This document shows positions 36,801-45,100 of a stretch of 64,000 nucleotides of DNA, in pieces. Made by a program: the position numbers and the translations under genes. Below the pieces are notes generated by a model that was given only the letters and a program-made list of their open reading frames with translations, did not search any database and had not been told where the DNA came from. Positions within the stretch are counted from its first letter, which is position 1. Each line of letters begins with the position of its first letter. The DNA is from CCMP332 sp965267555. GTDB taxonomy: Bacteria; Bacteroidota; Bacteroidia; Cytophagales; CCMP332. The DNA is taken from positions 1,612,001 through 1,676,000 of the forward strand of contig OZ254083.1 in assembly GCA_965267555.1 (NCBI GenBank), written 5' to 3'.

Positions 36801-37387
36801 AAAAGCAAGTCCTCAACCCGTTCAAGATCTTTATCCGTGTCTTCCAGCTTTTTTAAGGTTTGTCTTTTTCGGACCTTGAATTTTGAAATGCCCGCTGCTT
36901 CCTCAAAGAGATTTTTTCTGGCTCCATCCTTATTTTGGAGGATATCATCTACCATTTTTAGCTCTATAATGGCGTAGGAGTCAGGACCGATTCCTGTGTC
37001 CATAAAAAGATTGGTAATATCTTTTAGACGGCACTGAACACCATTCATTAAATATTCGCTATCTCCGGAGCGATAATATCTTCTTGTAATGCTTACTTGA
37101 GAATACTCGGTGGGAAGAATGTTTTTAGTATTGTTAAACGTAAGAGAAACTTCTGCCATTTGCATGGCCTTTCGTTTTTTGGTGCCATTAAAAATGACAT
37201 TTTCCATTTTGTCCGAGCGAAGCGTTCTCGATTTTTGCTCACCAAGTACCCATCTTATGGCATCAACGATATTCGACTTGCCACAACCGTTGGGGCCTAC
37301 TACACCTGTGATACCTTTGTCAAAATTTATAATAATCTTGTCACCAAAGCTTTTAAAGCCCTTGGCTTCCAATCGTGTAATCTCCAT
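33857..37387 (-). CDS. smc: Chromosome segregation protein SMC
   Basis: A 1176-residue SMC ATPase that forms the bacterial condensin ring. Walker A GPNGCGKSN is at 31-39, long coiled coils (about 170-500 and 680-1000) flank a hinge domain (about 500-670), and the C-terminal head holds the signature LSGGEKTLTA and Walker B FCIFDEVDAPLDD. Length is normal. The scpA and scpB partners are not in the window. The TerB-like gene lies 84 bases upstream on the same strand. Confidence 0.97.
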   Translation of the reverse strand: MEITRLEAKGFKSFGDKIIINFDKGITGVVGPNGCGKSNIVDAIRWVLGEQKSRTLRSDKMENVIFNGTKKRKAMQMAEVSLTFNNTKNILPTEYSQVSITRRYYRSGDSEYLMNGVQCRLKDITNLFMDTGIGPDSYAIIELKMVDDILQNKDGARKNLFEEAAGISKFKVRKRQTLKKLEDTDKDLERVEDLLFEIEKNMKSLEKQAKQAQKYQELKSDYKNKSIELAQISMSSLKLRLDKYKAQIQSEKDQRGEIQTNIQKQDSKIEEEKKNLISKEKELSEAQKSLNEHVDKIRNYESEKNVKNERLKYLNSNLERLNEQLDSDKKSNERATFSIKSLEQELLEIAEEVKANTLKVEELQKIHTQQKEITEAKQAVFDELLKSKTDAQQTYYQISKSIEINEIQLESLKQQIERADTDSGAKEKDIEIFSEKIGILENTIKEKEKELSELKNEEAKVIKQIEAAENDIEKIRNKHIEIRRSIDSRENEYKLTKSLVDNLEGFPEAIKFLKKSGNWAKKSPLLSDIISTDENHKLAIENYLEPYLNYYVVANLEEALKAIHLLSDASKGKANFFILSEFDNYASQKPKIFNSAIAATELVEYDVQYKKLVQYLLDNVYIVENIDDSILSDKDVVWISKDGKTVKRKFSLSGGSVGLFEGKRIGREKNLIKLKNEIQKLQIKDQETEVKLKKRQFDLEELKKADKNHLIEEKQDYLNKLKQELVSLKTRKEQFEDLIVSSSGQKEDIRTKINEIESSKLEQGPELEKSRIALANIEQELKSASEELEKEKVNSSEAAQAYNDANIFLIQLQNKEKSLSQDIDYKKGNFDSSKERIEKAQSDIQKTKEEIKVLLSKTDAAESDLVELYDQKESLENTVNEKEKAYYALRTLIDDIEKQVREFQRKKEVIDSFIHNLEEKRNETDLEITALKERLSVEFEIEIDIAKIDGNKSIDEEEKEALINEVQKIKDRLERLGPINPMALEAYEEIKNRYDFIIEQKEDLIKAKESLLNTISEIDLVARETFEKAFELIRVNFHKVFRTLFTQEDSCDLKLLNPDDPVDSDIEIFAQPKGKRPLTINQLSGGEKTLTATSLLFAIYLLKPAPFCIFDEVDAPLDDANIDKFNNIVREFSNESQFIIVTHNKRTMASTDIIYGITMVENGVSRVVPVDLRELT

Positions 37388-37471
37388 ATATCAGATTGCA
37401 ATGGAGCGAAATTAGCATTTTTGGTAAAAAGGAATCCCCGGAAAAGCGGTTATTTTATAAGATGTGGATAA

Positions 37472-37885
37472 CTATTCGGCAATCAGGTCAAATGCTTCTC
37501 TTTTTATCGAATCAACGTCCAGTCCGAGTTTCAAACCGTCCTCAATCGCACGAATAAGAACCGTAACAATAATTTTCTTGAAGCCCAGCCGGATGGCAAC
37601 CTCCACACAATAGTCCAGTTCTTTTTGATACAATTTTCCATCGATCATCATCATTTGGACAACATTGAAGAGGTATTCAAATTGATCCTCCTCATTGTCG
37701 GGCACAACGATGTCGATATCTTCAGCCCTGTCTATCAATTGATCGATTTGTTTGGCATTGAGGCCACTTTTAAAACCAATCTTATAAACAAGATCTTTCT
37801 CGGTCTGATCGAAGTGATCATCGATTTTAGCCAAATACACCAGATTACTGAGGTGCTTATCAATCAAGGTTTGCTTATCAAGCAT
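37472..37885 (-). CDS. TerB-like (DUF533/tellurite resistance) helical protein
   Basis: A 137-residue all-helical cytoplasmic protein. LSNLVYLAKIDDHFDQTEKDLVYKIGFKSGL resembles the acidic, metal-binding-like TerB helix pattern, with a second similar half around VVQMMMIDGKLYQKELDYC. The ATG at 37885 is used rather than a TTG eight codons upstream. Function is unknown. A perfect TCAGGTTCTGACCTGA hairpin lies about 50 bases upstream (37930-37945). Confidence 0.7.
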   Translation of the reverse strand: MLDKQTLIDKHLSNLVYLAKIDDHFDQTEKDLVYKIGFKSGLNAKQIDQLIDRAEDIDIVVPDNEEDQFEYLFNVVQMMMIDGKLYQKELDYCVEVAIRLGFKKIIVTVLIRAIEDGLKLGLDVDSIKREAFDLIAE

Positions 37886-37929
37886 GTTTCCTGTATTAGT
37901 TATATACAAAAGAACTAAATTTTTTTAAA

Positions 37930-37945
37930 TCAGGTTCTGACCTGA
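37930..37945. promoter_or_regulatory. Short perfect inverted repeat before the TerB-like gene
   Basis: TCAGGTTCTGACCTGA has six-base arms around TCTG. It lacks a T-run downstream in either useful direction, so an operator or leader hairpin is more likely than a terminator. Confidence 0.3.
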
Positions 37946-37992
37946 ATGTTTATATCATATATAGATTTACTTTTTTATATAAATGTAACCAA

Positions 37993-38625
37993 CTAATTCG
38001 GTATTTTTTTCAGTTTTATACTAAATATAAGCTGCTGTGGGCTAAAATAGCTTTTTTCTTGCTCCCATTTATTTAAATTGATAAAATCACTTATGTCAAA
38101 TAAGCTAAGGATCGGGATATTCGTACTTATTCTGAAAAAAATGTACATGATTTTTATGAGCAAAATATTTGATTTTCGACTTGTTTTAGCATTAAAATCG
38201 GTGATGATTAATGCGCCTTGTTCTGAAAGCATGGCATGACATTTATCTAATATCGATGGAATTTCACTGCGTTTTTGACTGTCTAAAAAAAATGGCAATG
38301 CAATGACATCGTAATTATGGCTTAGGGAAAAGCTTAGAAAATCAGTTTCTTCTATTTGGACTAATTTATTCAAGCCCAGGTTGTCAGCTCTTTTTCTGCT
38401 TTTTTCACACATTCTGGCACTTTTATCGATACATGTTATCCTTTTAAATAGGTTTGTATCTATGAATTCAAGAAATTCAGAACTTCCACTCCCGACCACT
38501 AAAAGTTTGCTTTCAGGTTTGATTGTTTGCAAATGAATGCATTCTGCTTTTATTAAGGATTTGCCAAATACCAGCGATTTGATTTTATCATAGAATGGAG
38601 CAATAATACCGTAGTAATTAGTCAT
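37993..38625 (-). CDS. Class I SAM-dependent methyltransferase
   Basis: A 210-residue methyltransferase. KLLVVGSGSSEFLEFID is the SAM-binding glycine loop, followed by the acidic ITCIDKSARM and a late VIALPFFLDSQKRSE / GALIITDFNAK core. The C terminus has hydrophobic patches (ILLIKIMYIFFRI) suggesting membrane association or a lipid-like substrate. It starts directly after the UbiA-like gene, so the two may act together on an isoprenoid or quinone-like compound; this is inference. Confidence 0.78.
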   Translation of the reverse strand: MTNYYGIIAPFYDKIKSLVFGKSLIKAECIHLQTIKPESKLLVVGSGSSEFLEFIDTNLFKRITCIDKSARMCEKSRKRADNLGLNKLVQIEETDFLSFSLSHNYDVIALPFFLDSQKRSEIPSILDKCHAMLSEQGALIITDFNAKTSRKSNILLIKIMYIFFRISTNIPILSLFDISDFINLNKWEQEKSYFSPQQLIFSIKLKKIPN

Positions 38626-39459
38626 TTATAGCCAGAATAAGACAATTGGTATTAAAAAAATTCCATCACCAAGGCTTCGGTATAAATCTGCGGATATAAG
38701 TTGTTGAGATTTTCTGAATGAAAGAAACAAAATGAACAACATCGACATCAATAAGAGTCCAATAAGCTTGTGCTGGCTAATCAAAATAAAACTAATACAA
38801 AGAATCAGTGTAAACAGAGCAACTATTCTAATGCTTTGATTGACCTTATTTGGACTCCAGTGCAAACTGATGTTGACAAAGCGATCTTCCAAATCAGCTT
38901 CCTTTTCAACAGAGCTAAAAAATAAAAGATTGATAAGTGCCAGTAAGAATAATATGGCTAAAGCGAGGTAGGCATCAAGAGAAATATTTTTGGCCGTAAT
39001 AAATGGGCTTAAAGCCAAACCAAAGCTATACCCAAAGGCCACACGCATTTCCTTGCCAAATAGAAATATAGATTTTTTGGAAAAGTGATTTAAAATATGA
39101 TGGACAACAACAAACATCATTAATAATGAACCAGCCAAAATGATTGTGGGCTGCAGGAAGTAAAAAGTAAGCCAGGTGTTTATAAGTATGGCGATGAGTG
39201 CAAATATGCTTAAGGTGTGAAAATGAGTCTGATGCAATCGGTGCCTGAAAGAGAAAGCTTCTTTTTCAATTAATTTGGCATCAATAAGGTGATCAGCAGT
39301 GTAAATCAACCAAACACTAAGTCCCAACACGATATCATTATACCAAACAGAATTTATACCTAAGATGATGTACATGAGCTTTGAGCAGGCCACTGCACCA
39401 ATCGCAATGTCAATACTCAAGGCATTTATGTACCTCAATAAATTCGTATAAATGTTCAA
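38626..39459 (-). CDS. UbiA-like prenyltransferase family membrane protein
   Basis: A 277-residue integral membrane protein with about eight hydrophobic segments. YTADHLIDA carries an Asp-x-x-x-Asp pair like the first UbiA motif, and VEKEADLEDRFVN resembles the second acidic loop, so prenyl transfer to an acceptor is plausible but not certain. The start is TTG directly after the pgk stop; no nearby in-frame ATG precedes the first membrane helix. It is followed immediately by a methyltransferase gene. Confidence 0.7.
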   Translation of the reverse strand: MNIYTNLLRYINALSIDIAIGAVACSKLMYIILGINSVWYNDIVLGLSVWLIYTADHLIDAKLIEKEAFSFRHRLHQTHFHTLSIFALIAILINTWLTFYFLQPTIILAGSLLMMFVVVHHILNHFSKKSIFLFGKEMRVAFGYSFGLALSPFITAKNISLDAYLALAILFLLALINLLFFSSVEKEADLEDRFVNISLHWSPNKVNQSIRIVALFTLILCISFILISQHKLIGLLLMSMLFILFLSFRKSQQLISADLYRSLGDGIFLIPIVLFWL

Positions 39460-39460
39460 T

Positions 39461-40648
39461 TTATTTGTCTAATGCCAGAATTCCTGGAAGGGCTTTGCCT
39501 TCGAAATATTCCAGTAAAGCACCTCCACCTGTAGAGACAAAAGATACTTTATCACCATAACCCAACTGATTGACAGCGGCTGCAGAATCACCGCCACCTA
39601 TAAGTGAAAATGCACCTTTGGAACTGGCATCGGCTATGGCCCCGGCGATATCTTTGGTGCCTTTGCTGAACTTTTCCATTTCAAATACACCTACAGGTCC
39701 ATTCCACAAAATTGTCTTAGCAGATAATATGGCCTCAGAATATTGTTTAATTGCCTGGGGTCCGATATCAAGTCCCATGTAACCATCTTTAATTTCATGG
39801 CTATTACAAATCATTGTATTGGCATTATTATCAAAAGCATCTGCAGCCACGGAATCCATTGGTAGCACAAGAGAAACACCCTTTTCTTTACTTTTTCGGA
39901 TCAGGTCTTTGGCAAGTGGTATTTTATCTTCTTCGCAAAGAGAATTTCCAATTTTACCACCCTGTGCTTTGATAAATGTATATGACATACCTCCACCGAT
40001 GATGAGGGTATCGACCTTATCCAGCAGCTTTTCAATGATTAATATTTTATCGGAAATTTTCGCACCACCCATAATGGCGACAAATGGCCTTTCTGTATGG
40101 TCCAGCACTTTTTTAGCATTTTCAATTTCTGCTTGTATCAAATATCCGGCTGCTTTTTCTTCAAAAAATTCTGCAATTGTTGTGGTGCTGGCATGAGCGC
40201 GGTGGGCTGTTCCAAATGCATCATTGACATACGCATCGCCAAGAGAAGCCAATTGCTTGGCAAAATTGGTATCGCCTTTGGTTTCTTCTTTGTAAAAACG
40301 AACATTTTCAAGAAGTAAAACTTCTCCGCTATTGAGTTTTTCTGCTTTTTCTATTGCACTTTTTCCGATGCAATCATCGGCAAATTGCACTTCCAGCCCC
40401 AGTGCCTTATTCAAATTGGGAATGGTGTGTTTTAACGAAAATTTTTCTTCCGGTCCGGTTTTTGGTCTACCCAGATGAGACATGAGAATGACTGCCCCGC
40501 CTTCGTTGAGAATTTTTTTAATGCTCGGAACAGCGGATTTAATTCTTGTTTCATCTGTTACCTTTTGATTCGAATCCAGTGGGACATTGAAATCCACTCG
40601 CATCAATACTTTTTTTCCGGAAAATGAAATGTCGTCGATCGTTTTCAT
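39461..40648 (-). CDS. pgk: Phosphoglycerate kinase
   Basis: A 395-residue glycolytic kinase interconverting 1,3-bisphosphoglycerate and 3-phosphoglycerate with ATP. The substrate region VLMRVDFNVPLD, RVSHL-type MSHLGRPK, KISDKI and the nucleotide-binding IGGGDSAAAV with FVSTGGGALLEY are all present. Length is typical. It heads the UbiA-like/methyltransferase group on the minus strand. Confidence 0.98.
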   Translation of the reverse strand: MKTIDDISFSGKKVLMRVDFNVPLDSNQKVTDETRIKSAVPSIKKILNEGGAVILMSHLGRPKTGPEEKFSLKHTIPNLNKALGLEVQFADDCIGKSAIEKAEKLNSGEVLLLENVRFYKEETKGDTNFAKQLASLGDAYVNDAFGTAHRAHASTTTIAEFFEEKAAGYLIQAEIENAKKVLDHTERPFVAIMGGAKISDKILIIEKLLDKVDTLIIGGGMSYTFIKAQGGKIGNSLCEEDKIPLAKDLIRKSKEKGVSLVLPMDSVAADAFDNNANTMICNSHEIKDGYMGLDIGPQAIKQYSEAILSAKTILWNGPVGVFEMEKFSKGTKDIAGAIADASSKGAFSLIGGGDSAAAVNQLGYGDKVSFVSTGGGALLEYFEGKALPGILALDK

Positions 40649-40671
40649 AAATGGCGCTTATTATGCAAAAA

Positions 40672-40700
40672 TGAAAAATCCTTCCCAATAGAGAAGGATT
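40672..40700 (-). terminator. Intrinsic terminator after the ferredoxin gene
   Basis: AATCCTTC and GAAGGATT are a perfect eight-base inverted repeat around an eight-base loop; on the minus strand a T-rich tract (TTTTTCATTTTT) follows. It lies about 27 bases past the ferredoxin stop and before pgk. Confidence 0.7.
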
Positions 40701-40726
40701 TATGATTCCTTTATTTTATTCAATTA

Positions 40727-41074
40727 TTATTCACCGTGCATCCACGCTTTTTTTGCAAGCAGCTCTTCTTCTGATTCTCTTGCATCCGGATCATCAACAC
40801 AACAATCTACAGGACATACGGCTGCACATTGTGGCTCTTCATGAAATCCCATGCATTCGGTACATTTATCGGTTACGATATAGTAAAATTCATCCGATTT
40901 AGGCTCCATCATGGTACCAGCATCCATATTACTACCATCTTCCAATTCTATTTCCTTTAATTCCGTTCCTCCGGAAAAACTCCATTCTACACCTCCTTCA
41001 TAAATTGCAGTATTTGGGCATTCTGGTTCACAAGCACCGCAATTGATGCATTCATCGGTTATCATTATAGCCAT
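40727..41074 (-). CDS. 2[4Fe-4S] ferredoxin
   Basis: A 115-residue ferredoxin with two cluster motifs: CINCGACEPECP near residue 9, and a second CTECMGFHEEPQCAAVCPVDC with the 8-residue insertion between Cys-x-x-Cys and the rest, as in Allochromatium-type ferredoxins. An acidic 40-residue insert separates the two. The redox partner is not known; it diverges from the LuxC-type reductase gene, a common pairing in Bacteroidota. Confidence 0.95.
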   Translation of the reverse strand: MAIMITDECINCGACEPECPNTAIYEGGVEWSFSGGTELKEIELEDGSNMDAGTMMEPKSDEFYYIVTDKCTECMGFHEEPQCAAVCPVDCCVDDPDARESEEELLAKKAWMHGE

Positions 41075-41133
41075 AGCATTCCAATTTTAATCTTTTAACC
41101 TCAATTCAAGGCTAAATGTTTAATTTTCGGCTG

Positions 41134-41141
41134 CAAAATTA
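41134..41141 (-). promoter_or_regulatory. Candidate -7 element for the ferredoxin gene
   Basis: On the minus strand TAATTTTG matches TAnnTTTG exactly, about 60 bases before the ferredoxin ATG. No convincing -33 TTTG was found at the expected distance. Confidence 0.35.
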
Positions 41142-41156
41142 AGCATCAATTCGGAA

Positions 41157-42170
41157 ATGACTAAAGAAAGGTTAATTCATTCTTTTTCCCAATTGGGAAA
41201 TAAGATTCAAATCCTCGGAAATGAAGAAATGGAGCAGTTATGTATGCTAACATTTAATGAAAATCCTTGGTTTAGCCCTGATAATATTCACAAAGCTTTT
41301 GATGGCATTTGCAAATGGTTAAATGAATCAGACCTTAATCAATGGATTGATCGATACCCTGAATTGCCTGTAGGAGAAAGTAAAAGAGTAGGCTTGGTCC
41401 TGGCCGGAAATATTCCAATGGTCGGGTTTCATGATGTCTTATGCGTGTTGATGTCGGGAAATAAAGCCATCACAAAATTGAGCTCAAAGGATTCCGTTCT
41501 GATGGAATATTTAAGAAATGAACTCATAAAGATTGACCCAGAATTTGAAAATTCCTGGTTATTGGCGGATCGATTGAATGATATTGACGCGGTGATCGCA
41601 ACGGGAAGTGATAATTCTGCTCGATATTTTCAACAGTATTTTTCAAAATACCCCAATATCATTCGAAAAAACAGAACCTCAGTGGCAGTATTGTCAGGTT
41701 TTGAGAGCAAAGAAGAATTACAAGAGCTCGGGAAAGACATCTTTGACTATTTTGGCTTGGGCTGTAGAAATGTGACCTATTTGTATTTGCATGAATCGAT
41801 GGCGCCGGAAACAATTCTCGAAGCACTGGAAATATATTCCGATGTGATTAAGAATAACAAATATGCCAACAACTATGACTATTACCGATCGATATATTTG
41901 GTAAACGGAGATCCTCATTTCGCCTCTGATTTCCTCCTTTTAAAAGAGGGTGGAAGCCTTTTTTCGCCTGTGGCCAATTTGCGTTTCAGTTATTATAAGG
42001 ATTTAAAAAAACTGGAACAAAAGCTATTGTCTCAGATCAATGAAATTCAATGTATTGTTTCAAATACAAAGCTTGGGATGAAGACCATTCCATTTGGACA
42101 AACACAGCAACCCGAATTATGGGATTATGCAGATGGGGTTGATACCATGAAGTATTTAGCTTCTATCTGA
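41157..42170 (+). CDS. Acyl-CoA reductase, LuxC-like
   Basis: A 337-residue member of the LuxC acyl-CoA reductase family, an aldehyde-dehydrogenase relative that reduces acyl-CoA to aldehyde using NADPH. The nucleotide-binding VGLVLAGNIPMVGFHDVLCVL and the catalytic-cysteine region FGLGCRNVTYLYLH are visible. No luxD or luxE is adjacent, so the product is not for light emission. The C terminus overlaps by eight bases the end of the convergent giant gene. Confidence 0.85.
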   Translation: MTKERLIHSFSQLGNKIQILGNEEMEQLCMLTFNENPWFSPDNIHKAFDGICKWLNESDLNQWIDRYPELPVGESKRVGLVLAGNIPMVGFHDVLCVLMSGNKAITKLSSKDSVLMEYLRNELIKIDPEFENSWLLADRLNDIDAVIATGSDNSARYFQQYFSKYPNIIRKNRTSVAVLSGFESKEELQELGKDIFDYFGLGCRNVTYLYLHESMAPETILEALEIYSDVIKNNKYANNYDYYRSIYLVNGDPHFASDFLLLKEGGSLFSPVANLRFSYYKDLKKLEQKLLSQINEIQCIVSNTKLGMKTIPFGQTQQPELWDYADGVDTMKYLASI

Positions 42171-45100
42171 ATATTTCAATAAATCCTTTGAACATCCCCT
42201 GATTTGGTATTTCCAGCGTATAGAAATAAGTACCATCGGCATATCCTTCACCATCCCAATCATTCTGATAGTCATCACTGCTAAATACCGGACGGCCGGA
42301 TTTTTCAAATATCTTTAATTTACTTCCGGAAGGAAGCTTTGGAATTACAAAGTAGTCATTGTAACCGTCTTGATTTGGTGTGAATATGTTGGGAATAGTA
42401 AAGCTGTTTGCAAACTCATAAACTTCCACATAGACTTCAAAAAATTCCGTACAATTTCTGGAATCATTTATGCGTATTGTGTGTAAGCCTTCAGCTATTT
42501 TTTCCAGAACAGTATCAAATGCCTGTGTATTTGGATTCAAAGTCAAATTAAAGGCAGAATCGCCATCAAAACTCAATGTATAAGGTTCTGTTCCACCTAA
42601 GACATCATAAATTGCTACTCTTCCTGTTGCAGAGTCTTCAATGCTCATTGTGATATTTTCGATTTCAGCTACAATGGCATCCGGTTCGGTAATTTCAATT
42701 GTCGATGCAAAATTATAGAAGCAATTGAGTGAATCGCGAATTACGATGTCGTATAAGCCTTCTGAAATCTGATTAAAAGTGGTATCTGAGCGGAATGTTT
42801 CTGAAAGAAATTGGTTTCCATTATCAAAACTGATGGCAAATGGCGCAAATCCATTTTGTAAACCTGATATGGAAATCGCTGCATCATCTGAACCATTACA
42901 GGTTATCGAATTAGCAGATACAGAATAATTTAAGAGTGCTGTTCCCGTGATTTGAAAGGATCTGACTTGCTGACAGTTGTTTCCATCACTCATGAGTAAA
43001 TTGTAATTACCGGCACCGAGGCTGTCAAATAGGGTAGAACTTTGCTGCCCTGTAATTCCGATAATTTCATAAACATAATTGCCATCGCCTCCGATCGGAT
43101 TTAAAACCAGAACTGAACCGGTATTTTCGCCACAATCCGCATTGCCTGTAATATTGAGGTCAAATGACAAAGAATCGGGTTGTGTAAGGCTTACATCGAC
43201 AGACACATCGCAATTGTCATTATCAATTACAGTAATGGTATAAGTCGAATCAGCAAATAATCCTCCAATTGGATTGGATGGAACTGCATTTCCATTCAAT
43301 GCAAATGAATATGGCGTAACGCCTCCGCTTATTCCCGTCAGTTCAACAGAACCACTATTGGCACCATAACAAATCGGATTTGTAGTAATAATATTACCAA
43401 TTACAATATTATTAGGCGCAAAAATGGTATCGGTAAATTCCGCAATACAATTGAGTTGATCCAATATTTGAATAGTATATACTCCATTGTCGAGGTTGTT
43501 AAAAACCGTAATGGCCGGAGGAATATTGGCCTGACTATTTCCATTGATCTGAACTACGTAATTCGGTTGTCCTCCGGAAATATTGCTGATGCTTATGCTA
43601 CCATCCGTAAGGTTGCAATCACTGATATCTGCTGTTGTGACATTTGCCGTTATTTCAGGGTTTTCGCTGATAAAATAAGGCAAAGTTGTAAGACAACCGC
43701 TGGCGTCTTCCATAAACAATACGCCATTGCCACTGCCCAAACCTGTAAAAGTTCGCGTTGTATCGAAAATAACATTGTCGAGACTAAATTGGAAAGGTGC
43801 TGTTCCACCTATTACCGTGTCTACGATTAAAACTCCGCTTGTATCTCCAAAACAATCTATATTTTGAATACTCACATTAGGCGTTCCCGATCCCGAAACT
43901 GTGATGTTGATCGCATTGGTATCGGTACAGCTAGAATTATCCGAAACGATTAAAGTATAAAAGCCATCATCCAATCCTGTGATCGGACTGCTCACTGTAT
44001 TTCCATTCAATTCAAAAGTATATGGTGAACCATTTCCACCTAATACAGAGTCAATATTAATTATTCCGTTATTGCTCGAACAATTAGTCGGTGGTGTAAT
44101 TGTAGTAAACAATTGCATGGAATCAGGCTGTGACTGTACAAAATTATAATTGGATGTACACAGAGTATTCACATCTTGTATACTTAAAATATGATTTCCT
44201 GCCAGTAAATTATTAAAAAGGGTGTCTGGCTGGAAGGTACCACCATCAATGCTGTATAAATATGCACCTGATCCACCCTGAGAATTGCTAAGGGCCAAGG
44301 CTCCATCATTCCCTCCAAAACAGCTGACTGCCTGTACCTCAATTGGCGTGGCACTTGGAGCTATCAATCCATTTATGGTTACATTAATTGTAAGCTCGCA
44401 TCCATTAGCATCCAAAATAATTAATGAATAATTACCAGGAGAGAGGCTATCTACCGAAGAAGTAATTGGCTGTACAGGCTCAAGCGTATCCCCAATGCTG
44501 TCCAATAAAATAAATTGATATGGTGAGGTACCACCTGAAACACTTAAGATGTTTATTTGAGCATCATTGGCGCCACAACTTGTTTCCTTATCGATTTGAA
44601 TAATTGCGCTGACATTGAAAGAGCTTCCGATAAAGAAATTCAATTGGAATGTACAAGTAGGGTCAAGGCTATCCCGCACTATTCCCAAATAATTCCCTGG
44701 TGCCAGACTATTAAACACATTGCTGTTTTGCCATGTGGCTCCGGTATCGATCGAAAATTCGTAAAACCCTGAACCGCCGCTTAAAGAAAGGAATTGAGCC
44801 TGGCCGTTGTTTAATCCGCTGCAAAGAGTAGGGGTAGTGCTTACAGATGCTGAAATGGCCCCGGCTACATTAATGTTGATGGTAGTATCAAAACTACATG
44901 AAGAAATCAGATCATTTATGGTTATTAAATAAGCACCGGACCCTAATCCACTGAATGTATTGGTCGAAGAGTCAATGCTGTTAATCAAATATTGATAAGA
45001 CCCACTTCCCTGATTGACAGAATCCACGGTGATAATTCCGTTTCCTGATCCGCAAGCACTTGGTTGAATTACGCTTATAATTGGTTGAAGATCAAAAACA

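Noticed and set aside
40653..40670. A second sigma-54-like match on the plus strand (TGGCGC, then TGCA at the right distance) between pgk and ferredoxin.
   Set aside because: Both neighbouring genes are on the minus strand, so there is nothing for it to drive. It shows that a one-mismatch match can occur by chance and limits confidence in the groS site.
41157..42170. A bioluminescence (lux) gene cluster because of the LuxC-like reductase.
   Set aside because: No luxA, luxB, luxD or luxE is present; LuxC-like reductases are widespread in Bacteroidota.
43456..43830. Plus-strand open frames of 60-140 codons inside the giant surface-protein gene.
   Set aside because: They are shadows of the repeat-coding strand, without independent family features or start context.
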